The notes under the pieces: model-generated | What the model was told of the DNA's origin: nothing | The model's database searches: none | Seen by the model: the letters and a program-made list of their open reading frames with translations, nothing else | Part shown: in pieces, positions 8,027-17,200 of the stretch | Position numbering within the stretch: position 1 is the first letter of the stretch | Layout of the letters: the number at the start of each line of letters is the position of its first letter | Source of the DNA: Baffinella frigidus | Lineage: Eukaryota; Cryptophyceae; Cryptomonadales; Baffinellaceae | DNA: 20,145 nucleotides | Direction of reading: 5' to 3' | NCBI GenBank assembly: GCA_026770585.1 | Contig: MU647088.1 | Coordinates: forward strand, 34,013 to 54,157 | Position numbers and translations under genes: made by a program

Positions 8027-8093
8027 CGCTCTGAGTCCTGGGGCTATCTTCCTAGAAGGAGAGGGTGCGGAAAGTCAGCATCCTCCACAAGAA

Positions 8094-8307
8094 ATTAATA
8101 AACGAGCATTCAACAAATGAAGTTTCTCTCTCTCTCTTGTACGCCCACCATGTACTCCCATCCTCGAGGGGAACGAAGCGAGGCCCGCCTCATGCTCAAG
8201 AAACCACCTCCTCCGAGGACCCTACAGTAGGCCTATGGGCTTGAATGGGGCTGTCGGGGCGTGCAAGAGAGAGATAAACTTCATTTATTGAATGCTCGTT
8301 CATTAAT
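8094..8307. mobile_element. Foldback with ATTAATAAACGAGCATTCAA arms
   Basis: Arms of about 40 bp (ATTAATAAACGAGCATTCAA ... CTCTCTCTCTTG) are inverted at 8268-8307. The interior contains a decayed family A core (8187-8240). Confidence 0.7.
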
Positions 8308-8339
8308 ACGGGGGCCAGCCCCCGACCCCGCCCTCCGGG

Positions 8340-8380
8340 GGCCTCCCGGGGGGTGATGGTGTGCTTTCCGCTCGTGAATT
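8340..8380 (-). pseudogene. Partial copy of the 8525-8621 exon start
   Basis: GGGGGGTGATGGTGTGCTTT with flanking bases is shared with 8590-8621. The copied frame reads TSGKHTITPREA and then runs into G-rich sequence, so it is not a working exon. Confidence 0.5.
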
Positions 8381-8439
8381 ACGGGCAATTCACGAGGCTG
8401 TGGACTGTGGTCTGCAAGGCCTTACACAATTACGGGTAA

Positions 8440-8527
8440 TTAGGTCCTTTAGGTTTTAATTTCGCCCAACATATGCCAACGACACGCCCTTCCGTAGAAA
8501 GGACTGCAGAGAAAGCATTTTTGCTTT
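8440..8527 (-). repeat. Dispersed repeat E, copy 3
   Basis: Nearly full length, with GCAAAAATGCTTTCTCTGCAG at its 5' side. It abuts the candidate exon 8525-8621. Confidence 0.55.
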
Positions 8528-8621
8528 GATGTGCCCCAGCTCCTTGCACAACTCCAACGCCGTGTCCTGCGCGACGCCCTCCTCGGCCTCCTGGGGGGTG
8601 ATGGTGTGCTTTCCGCTCGTG
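8525..8621 (-). CDS. Candidate exon (TSGKHTITPQEAEEG...ELGHIK)
   Basis: After acceptor-like GGAGCAG the minus strand reads TSGKHTITPQEAEEGVAQDT and then ALELCKELGHIK in 32 codons of balanced composition. The 3' border runs into a dispersed repeat (GCAAAAATGCTTT) and lacks a clear GT donor. A partial copy of the exon start (TSGKHTITP, then diverging) lies at 8340-8380. Family B element 8641-8739 sits just upstream. Function not recognised. Confidence 0.4.
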
Positions 8622-8640
8622 CTGCTCCCCCCGCACCGTA

Positions 8641-8739
8641 TCCCTCAAGTGACCAACGGGTGAATATTCACCCTAACTCGCCATAGGCAGGTCCTAGGGC
8701 CCTACGGTAGAGCGTATGATCCTACTGGTCACTTAAGGG
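8641..8739. mobile_element. Family B foldback MITE, copy B5 (reverse orientation)
   Basis: TCCCTCAAGTGACCA begins it, the GGTGAATATTCACC stem lies on the left, and GGTCACTTAAGGG ends it before TA. The core is inverted relative to B1-B4. Confidence 0.82.
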
Positions 8740-8764
8740 TAGGGGCACCTCGCTCATAACAAAC
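8740..8764. mobile_element. Family A left-arm fragment next to family B
   Basis: TAGGGGCACCTCGCTCATAA directly follows the end of family B copy 8641-8739, the same junction as at 7083. The rest of the element is missing. Confidence 0.6.
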
Positions 8765-8939
8765 TCCCTCACCAGCATCCGAAACGAAAAATTGGCGGGC
8801 CAAGCTCTTTGTTGAATTGCTTTCTCCCACCCCCTCACGCAAAGTCGGCGCACTCCCCGGATCCTAGCTACGACGACCCCCCCCACATCGGCCCTGCCCA
8901 GGCGCACACCACCCCCCATCTCTAGACGGGGGTGTGGTA

Positions 8940-9070
8940 TCCCTCAAGTGGCGAGTAGGTTCGTACGCTCTCCGGCAGGGCCCTACAGGGGTACCTATGA
9001 GCGAGGTACCCCTGTAGGACCTGCCTAGGGCGAGTCAGGGCGATTAATCGCCCGTCCGCCACTCAAGGGA
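8940..9070. mobile_element. Family B copy B6 interrupted by a minimal family A element
   Basis: Ends TCCCTCAAGTGGCGAG / CGCCACTCAAGGGA and stem GGGCGATTAATCGCCC. It is interrupted at 8984-9016 by a nested family A remnant. Nesting shows that family A was active after this B copy inserted. Confidence 0.83.
8986..9014. mobile_element. Minimal family A copy nested in family B
   Basis: Only the outer arms remain (29 bp: CAGGGGTACCT / ATGAGCGAGGTACCCCTG), flanked by TA. Other family B copies read CCC-TA-GGACCTGCC without interruption at this point, giving a second empty-site comparison for TA duplication. Confidence 0.8.
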
Positions 9071-9090
9071 TCTGGAGCGTTGGAAAGATA

Positions 9091-9206
9091 CAGGGGTTCC
9101 TCGCTCATACGAAAGTGCCCCCCTACGACCCTACAGTAGGCCTATGCCTAGGGCCCTACGGTGGTCCTAGGGGGGGGGGGCGTTTCTTATGAGCGAGGTA
9201 CCCCTG
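9091..9206. mobile_element. Family A foldback MITE, copy next to poly-C
   Basis: Ends CAGGGGTTCCTCGCTCATA / TATGAGCGAGGTACCCCTG with TA flanks. It is immediately followed by a 40-base C run. Confidence 0.83.
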
Positions 9207-9208
9207 TA

Positions 9209-9209
9209 G

Positions 9210-9248
<39 letters not shown>
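9209..9248. repeat. Poly-C run
   Basis: About 40 consecutive C directly after a family A element. The length is liable to sequencing error. Confidence 0.85.
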
Positions 9249-9249
<1 letters not shown>

Positions 9250-9342
9250 CTCTCACATCGCGTGGTAACACCCGCCACAAAGGAATCAGCACCCAGTGGA
9301 ACAACGCCTCCAAGACCCCCCCCCTCCCCCCTCCGTCGTGGC

Positions 9343-9505
9343 AACACGTCCTGGCGTGTGATAACACGTCCTGGCGTCCCCCAGGGACAACACGTCCTGG
9401 CGCGTCCGCGAGAAGTGTGCACACGCGTCCGTGGCAAGGACGAGATGACTGGTCTCGTCCCGAGAGATGACTGGTCTCGTCCCGAGAGATGACTGGTCTC
9501 GTCCC
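9343..9505 (+). repeat. Two minisatellites 3' of the PTB stop
   Basis: AACACGTCCTGGCG occurs three times at 9343-9403. GAGATGACTGGTCTCGTCCC occurs three times at 9442-9506. The latter begins a few bases past the PTB stop and would lie in the 3' UTR. No polyadenylation signal was recognised. Confidence 0.75.
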
Positions 9506-9510
9506 GCTGA

Positions 9511-9603
9511 CTAGGCGATGTTGGACGTGGAGAAGGACACGCGGAGGCGGAGGCCCTCGGGGGTCGTGGATCCGTGCAGCGCGCAGATCGCCTCCGACGC
9601 GTC
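9511..9603 (-). CDS. PTB terminal exon (end of RRM4, stop codon)
   Basis: This 93-nt exon follows acceptor CCGTGCAG and reads DASEAICALHGSTTPEG, then LRLRVSFSTSNIA and a TAG stop at 9513-9511. It corresponds to the PTB C-terminus 'AVQALIDLHNHDL...LRVSFSKSTI-stop', so the protein ends where the family normally ends. A partial, diverged copy (VLHGSTTP) lies upstream in the last intron at 9704-9750. Confidence 0.92.
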   Translation of the reverse strand, partial: DASEAICALHGSTTPEGLRLRVSFSTSNIA

Positions 9604-9891
9604 CTGCACGGGGAGTCAACAGGTGGGTGTGTTACTTACGAGCGGGAAAGAGAGAAGTGGTGTGTACCCCCCGAGGAGAGGCAGAGAGAGAGAGAGAGAG
9701 AGAGAGAGCCACGGGGGTGGTGGATCCGTGCAGCACGCCGGGCGCCACGCTCGTGTGAGATGGGCTGAAATTAAGGGTTTCTTGTGAGCGAGGTACCCAT
9801 GTAGGGCGACGCGTGTCCTTACTGTACAGGGGTACGTCGCTCATAAGAAACTGTACAGGGGTGGTCGGACCTGGACGGAGGGGTGTAGGGT

Positions 9892-9951
<60 letters not shown>

Positions 9952-10643
9952 GGGTGGTCGAACCTGGACGGAAGGAAGCTCGATCAGGGCCATCTTGCGG
10001 TCGGCCGTGGGGGTAGGCTCGCGGTTGTTGGTGATGAACTTGAACTTCGACACCTGTACCATGAATGAAAACGCGCGTGTTACAATCGGGGGAACACTTC
10101 ATCTGGCCACGCCACGTGATACCTCAGAATGGAAAGCCCTCCAAAGCGAACCAGATCGGTCGTGTGGCGAAACCCGGTTTATCTCCGGTAAACCCTGGCA
10201 AAAGTCCGAGAGACAAACCAAACCGGGACACACCAGCTCACTTCACAAGGCTGGCGGGTGGGTTGGATGCAGATATACCATACCATCCCCCATCACTAGC
10301 CGGATCAGGTTCAGGTCCAGGGTTCATGGTTCAGAGTTCATGGTTCAGGGTTCAGAGTTTAGGGTTCAAGTTTCAGTTTTCAGTTTTCAGGGATCAGGTT
10401 TAGGGGTCAGGGTTCAGGGTTCAGGGATCAGGTTCAGGGGTCAGGGTTCAGGGTTCAGGGATCAGGTTTAGGGGTCAGGGTTGAGGGTTCAGGGTGTCGG
10501 GGGTAGGTACCGGGCCGAAGGCGTCCTCGAAAAGGGCCTTGAGGCCCTCCTCCTCCATGTGGCTCGGCACGTTGCTCACGTGCAGCAGTCGCGAGGGCTC
10601 GATTGAGGGCACCGAACGCGCTGCCGCACCCCGGTATCTGTTG

Positions 10644-10674
<31 letters not shown>

Positions 10675-11203
10675 GGGTGAGGGTTGAGGGTTGAGGGGTG
10701 AGGGGTGAGGGTTGAGGGGTGAGGGTTGAGGGTGGAGGGGTGAGGGTTGAGGGGTGAGGTGTGAGGGTTGAGGGTTGAGGGTTGAGGGTCGAAACCCTGA
10801 ACACGTGTACCGCCCGCGTCCGTCACCACACAGCGGCCTACACAGGGACTTCGTGAATACCCCACACGTGGATAATCCACAGGACCCTGCGGTAGGCCAT
10901 CCGTAGGGACATGGGGTTGTTCCTACGGATATCCCAACCGAATCTCGGCGGCTCAGTCACCGAAAATCCCGTCGTAGCCCGCTGTGTGGCCACGTGAAAT
11001 CCCTGCAGGTTTTTTTGTGCCTGGAAATCGCTCTTTTCGGTTCGCGCACCCATTCGGCTGCCGTAGGGTTTAGAGTTTGGGGTGTAGGGTTTAGGGTTTA
11101 GGGTTGAGCACCTGTGGAGAACGGAGGAGGTGTAATCTCGTCTGGGGTTTTCTGTGGACCCAGCTCAGTACATGCTATCAATAAAGCAACTCTCCCTCTC
11201 TCC

Positions 11204-11238
<35 letters not shown>

Positions 11239-14200
11239 GCTCTCTCTCTCTCTAGACTGGGTTGGTAACCTGTGGAGAACGGAGGAGGTGTAATCTCCGA
11301 ACAGCTTCGAGGACTCGTCCTCCAAATCGCTCCGGTTCGCCTGCGCGGGGAACTCCGATTTACAATCGAATATGCGCTTTACACTCGAATATGCGGGGAA
11401 CGCCGCTTTACATTCGAATATGCGGGGAACGCCGCTTTACACTCAGGCGCCACCGCGCCCGGACACGAACTGGTCCACGTCTTTTCAAATTCGTATTTTC
11501 ATTTCGGATAAAGAAAGAGCCCAAATTTGGTTTCTTTTGGGGTGGTTTCGATTAATTTTTGCCAGATTACACCATCTCCGAACAGCTTCGAGGACTCGTC
11601 CTCCAAATCGCTCCGGTTCGCCTGCGCGGGGAACTCCGATTTACAATCGAATATGCGCTTTACACTCGAATATGCGGGGAACGCCGCTTTACATTCGAAT
11701 ATGCGGGGAACGCCGCTTTACACTCAGGCGCCACCGCGCCCGGACACGAACTGGTCCACGTCTTTTCAAATTCGTATTTTCATTTCGGATAAAGAAAGAG
11801 CCCAAATTTGGTTTCTTTTGGGGTGGTTTCGATTAATTTTTGCCAGATTACACCATCTCCGAACAGCTTCGAGGACTCGTCCTCCAAATCGCTCCGGTTC
11901 GCCTGCGCGAGGAACTCCGATTTACAATTGAATATGCGGGGAACTCCGATTTACAATTGAATATGCGGGGAACTCCGCTTACACCCAGACGCTAACTTTA
12001 CACGCACGCGCTTTACACTCAGGTGCGTTGCTTTACACGCATGCGCTTTACAGAGGCGCTGTACGTTACACTCATGCGCGTTACAGTCAGGTGCTTTACT
12101 TCACACTCTCATAGGGCAACGTCCTGAAAACCGGGTAGTTAAGCCTACGGTATTGCCTACGGCCATTGCCTACGGTAGGCCGTAGGCCTCCTAGGACCTA
12201 ATGTTTCATAGGACCCCCCCAAGGCCCAAACAAAGCAACTTTCTTTATCTCAAAGTGTGTGAGGGGGGGCTCCCACAGTCAACATCAAACGACGAGAAAA
12301 TCAAACGACGAGGTGGTGGTGGTGGTGTGTGTGTGGGGGGGGGTGAGTACAGTCAACATCAAACGAAGAGAAACGGCGAGAGGAAAAAACGGACCTGGAC
12401 GGTCAAGTGCTTGGAGGTGGAGACACCGAGTCCCGCCCAGCTGCACTCCCTCAACAGAGCAACTCTCGCTCTCGCTCTCTCTGCCGCTGTCTCTCTCCCA
12501 CTGTCTCTCTCCCTCTGTCTCTCCCTCTCTCGCTCCCTCCCTCTCAAAGCGGGAGCGGGCGCTCACCTGGACGGTCAAGTGCTTCGACGTCGACACAACG
12601 AGGTTGCGTCCCCAGAGGGGGCACCCCGAGAGGATCGCCCGCGCGTTCTCCGCGTGCTCCGCGCACTCGAACTGCCAAGGGTCAGGGGTGAGGGGTGAGG
12701 GGGGGTTCAGGGCTTCACGGTCAAGGGTTCCAGGGCTGAAGCCACCACCCCTGAAACCCGGGTAGAGTGAGGGGTGGGGGGGGTGGGGGGTTAGGGGTGA
12801 GGGGTGTGAGGGGTGAGGGGTGAGGGGTGAGGGGGTTAGGGTTAAGGATTCAGCGTGCAGAGGGGGAAAGGATGCAGTGTGCAGAGATGGTCAGGATTCA
12901 GTGTGCAGAGGGGGGTCAGGATGCAGTGTTCAGTGGTCAGTGCTCAGGGGTAAGGGTTACTCGTACTGGACCAGGGGAGGGGTGAGGGGGTCAGAATTCA
13001 GGGTTTCACGGTCAAGGGTTCCAGGGCTGCGCGCACTCAAACTGCAGTAGGTGTTCCAGGTGTCAGTGTTCAGTGTTCAGTGTGCAGGGGTTAGGGTTCA
13101 GTGTTCAGTGTTCAGTGTACAGTGTTCAGTGTTCAGTGTTCAGGGATTAGGGTTACTCGAACTGTCAATGGTGTCAGGGGTGATGGGTTCAGGGTTCAGG
13201 GGTTCCGGGGCTCCGTGCACTCGAATTGGAGCAGGGGAGGGAGTGAGGGATTTAGGTTTTAGGGTTTAGGGTTTAGGGTTTGGGGGAGAGGGGTGAGGGG
13301 TTAGGGGTTAGGGTTCAATGGTTAGGGTTCAATGGTTAGGGTTCAAGGGTTGGGTTCAAGGGTGAGGGTTTAAGGGTTGCGGTTTCGGGTACACCCCACA
13401 ATGTTCCTGTTCCCCCCACCACGCCAGATTGGATGTGTGGGTTATTTTTTTTAAATCGTATGAGGATACGGGTGTGAACTTTTGAAAACCTTCACTTGAG
13501 GAGGAATTGACTTTTGGCGACCCCTTCCAAGAATCTGGCGTGGCAGACACCACCATAGTCCTGCGCCCCATTGCTGGTGGACGGTGGGCCCTTGCACAAC
13601 CGGGTTTGAAAGATTATAGCCCTTGTCTCTGAGGCGGGCCCGTTTCTTAAGGCTCACAGCCTTTTGTATCACTCAACTCAAGGCTCAAGGGCCTCATTTA
13701 GGACCTTTATCGAGAGTAATGAAGAAGAAGAAGAAGTTTGAAAGGACCTGGATGAGCGCAGAGTCGCGCTTGTTGAACAGGATCTTGATCCGCGAGAGTT
13801 TGAGACACCATTCTAGGAACACGCAAGGCAGTCACGACCGACCGTCTGGCTTCGGCGTCCGCGTGACCGGTCACGTGGGCGTTCACGAGCCTGCCGGCGG
13901 GGCTGTTCCACGGGTTAGGGTTTCGGATTTGAAAGGACCTGGATGAGCGCAGAGTCGCGCTTGTTGAACAGGATCTTGATCCGCGAGATCGTCCCCTGGT
14001 TTGGCGGTTACGGTTTAGGGTTTAGGGTTCAGGGTTTAGTGTTTAGGGTTTAGGGTTTAGGGTTTAGTGTTTAGGGTTTAGGGTGTAAGGTTTAGGCTTC
14101 AGGCCCGAAACCCGAAACCCTAAATCCTAAACCCTAACCCCTAAACAGGCCCGAAACCCTGAGCTTGTTGAAAAGGATCTTGATGCGCGAGATCGTCCCC

Positions 14201-17200
14201 TATTTTGCGGTTTCGAAACCAGTTTTATAAAAGGGTTTAGGCCCGAAACCCGAACCCCGGAAACCTAAAACCTGAACCCCGAAACCCTTGATCCTCACGG
14301 AGCCCCGCTCACAAGCGAAGCTGATGTCAAATTCGAGGGCGCTGACGTCAAATTCGAGGGTGCTGACGTCAAATTCAGGTCCTTAGACGTCAAATTCGCG
14401 GCTTCTGGCGTCAAATTCGAGGCTGCAGACGTCAAATTCTGATAAGCCAGTCAGGACCAGAATCTGGCCTTGGCTTCCAGGTGAAAGTCCTTGAAACCAA
14501 TCAAGTTCTTCGCTTCTCGCTCGGCAGCCACTCGAGGCTGGAAGAGGGGGTGTTTAAAATGTGGGGTTGTTGAATTTAGTGCCAGTCACGGGCAGGCTTG
14601 GTCACGTTGCTTCCATACAGGCGGGAGGGACGTGACCAAACGCGATATTTGTATGAAAATTACTACACAGCGGTCCACTTGTAAAAGACTTGTAACGTTG
14701 AAACTTTTAAAATAGTCAAATTTCTAGCCTCGTGTGGAGCGGCCTCGCCGTACCGCACCGGTTCAGGGTTTATGGTGCTTCGAGACTTTACATTCTCTTC
14801 GAGGGGTTAGGGTTCAGGGTCCAGGGTTCGGGGTTCAGGGTTCAGGGTTCAGGGTTCAGGCCACACAGCGGACTTCGAAGGGATTTTGAATAACCCCTAA
14901 GCGATAAGACCTGCGACCCCACGGTAGGCAACCCGTAGGGACAGAGGGGAGTTCCCACGGATAAGGTAACGGAAACTCGGGCACCGAGTGCCCGAAAATC
15001 CCTTCGTAGCCCGCTGTGTTGTGTACCGCGGTCGAGAAGAGGTTGAACAGCGCCGCGCAGTGGGAGCGGGCTCTCTCTCTCTCCCTCTCTCTCTCCCTCC
15101 CTCCCTCCCTCCCTCCCTCTCTCTCTCTCTCATCCGACCCCACTCCCAAGGAATACCAACACGTCCGCCCCCAACGCCGTGCAGCAACATATTGCGAGGG
15201 GCGGCGCCGCGTGGGGCTGCGGGGAACTCCCTTTCTCTTCCCCTCTCTCTCTCCCTCCCTCCCTCTCTCCCTCCCTCTCTCCCTCCCTCTCTCCCTCCCT
15301 CCCTCTCTCCCTCCCTCTCTCTCTCCCCCCCTCCCTCCCCCTTGGGGCCAGTCGCCAGGGGGGTACCGCGGTCGAGAAGAGGTTGAACAGCGCCGCGCAG
15401 TTAGAGCGCTCCGGGTCCAGGTTGTTCACCAGCACCACCGGGGAGCGCCCCGGCATCATCCCCCCGCCCCCCATCATCCCGCCCGCCTGCATCTGCATGC
15501 CCATCATCCCCGGGTCGACGTAGCCCGGCATGCCCGCAGCGCCCTGGTAGCCCCCCGGAATGCCAGCCGCGGAGCGCGCCTGCCCGGGCGAGCCGACCAT
15601 GCCCCCCCCCCGCCCCATCGTTTGCGGGAGGTACCTGCAGGGTTTGGGGTTTGGGGTTTGGGGTTTGGGGTTTGGGGTTTGGGGTTTAGAGTTTGGGGTT
15701 TAGGGTTTAGGGTTGAGGGTGCAGCCCCGCGTGGAACCGTTTCAGCAATGGCCATGTAGCGATGTCTCAGTCGATTGGGGTGAGGCGTTTTGGTGAGCCC
15801 GGGCTGGTTCCCGCCCCAAAGTTGACGGATGTGTACCGCATGTCAACTTGAGAATAGTCGGCCAACCCGAGTGAGGCAGAACTAGGGCATCCTCGAGGTC
15901 GAGAGGCCCCCGCCACTTAGCAGCCACCGCGGTCTTCACGGATGCAGTCCATCTAAACGATGTGTACTGGAATCTTATCCATCGCTATGGATTCCAACCG
16001 GAATTCCCCCCGAGAATCCGGGGGGAAATATCTTCGGTCGCTGCTGAGTGGATGGACGACTCTCGACTGAACCGAGCAGGGTGAGTACCGGAGCGGTAAC
16101 TGGACCGGGGAGGCTTTGCACCGGAAGAGAGATAGGCTTGACAATGTTTCACTAAACATGGTAAAGCCTATTTTCGTCGTAATCCCTTTTATCATATCTC
16201 TTCCAGGAAAACCCTGTGGACAGGCAAAAGCCGTACACGGGACATCCTTCACGAGGACAGGAGGCGGGGGGGTAGAATCAGAGCAACTTTACAGACTCGG
16301 CCTAATCCGGGGACATGTTTAATTTAAAAGAAAATGGATCTCTATTTGTTCTTAGGAGTTAGACGAAGGTCAATTAGGGCCCTAAGTAAATTTAATTAGG
16401 GCCAGAATCCGTTTTGAGAGGCCATTTTCTTTTAAATTAAACATGTTCCCGGATGAGGCCGGGGCTGGGCTGCGCTGGGCTCTCGGGGTTTCGGGCTTCG
16501 GGTTTCGGGTTCCGGGTTCCGGGTTCCGGGTTCCGGGTTTCGGGTTCGGATTTCGAGTTTCGGGCTTCGGGTTTCGGGTTTCGGGTCTAGGTGTAGGGCC
16601 GATGCGCCCCCCCCCCCACTGTTGGACGTAGGCCCCCTTTTCGGGTTTCGGGTTTCGGGTCTAAGTTCATGCAAAAAGCCAACGCCAGTGGACCACTTAG
16701 ATCGGACGCGACTGGGTACATTTTTTTTAACGGAAAACGATTTAGGACTTTAAAAGTCAAAATTTGCTTTTAGAATCGTTTTAGAGCTGGTAAGTCCCTC
16801 TCCAGCGAGTGACTCAAGTGGTCCGCTGGCGTTAGCTTGTGGCATTAAGGTGTAGGGCGGGCGCCCCCCCCCCCCTGTTGGGCGTAGGCCCCCTTTTCGG
16901 GTTCCGGGTTTCTGGTCTAGGCCACACAGCGGACGTCGAAGGGATTTCGAATAACCCCTAAGCGATAAGACCCAGGACCCTACGGTAGGCAACCCGCAGG
17001 GACATAACGAAGGTCCTACGGATAAGGTAGCGGAAAGGTGGCCCGATCTGGGCCGAAAATCCCTTCGTAGCCCGCTGTGTGGGTTGGCGCGTAGCACGGG
17101 TGCAGGTGGGTCTACGGTTCAGAGGGTTTCGGGTTTCGGGTCTAGGGTCTAGAGTTTAGGGTCCAGGGTCTAGGGCTGTGTGGGTGTAGGGCGGGCGGGC

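Noticed and set aside
9156-9619. Minus-strand frames with poly-Gly
   Set aside because: Made by the poly-C run and a family A element. Only the C-terminal PTB exon at 9511-9603 is supported.
10455-10880. Minus-strand frames rich in NPQPSTL
   Set aside because: They are translations of CCCTCAA arrays. The only coding part is PTB exon 6.
11262-11931. Plus-strand frames of 97-154 codons in the 281-bp repeat
   Set aside because: The repeat period is not a multiple of three, so the same DNA is read in different frames. No conserved protein motif is seen.
15016-15759. Plus-strand frame of 247 codons opposite PTB exon 3
   Set aside because: It runs through CT and TTTGGGG repeats. The minus strand carries clear RRM3 motifs and splice sites.
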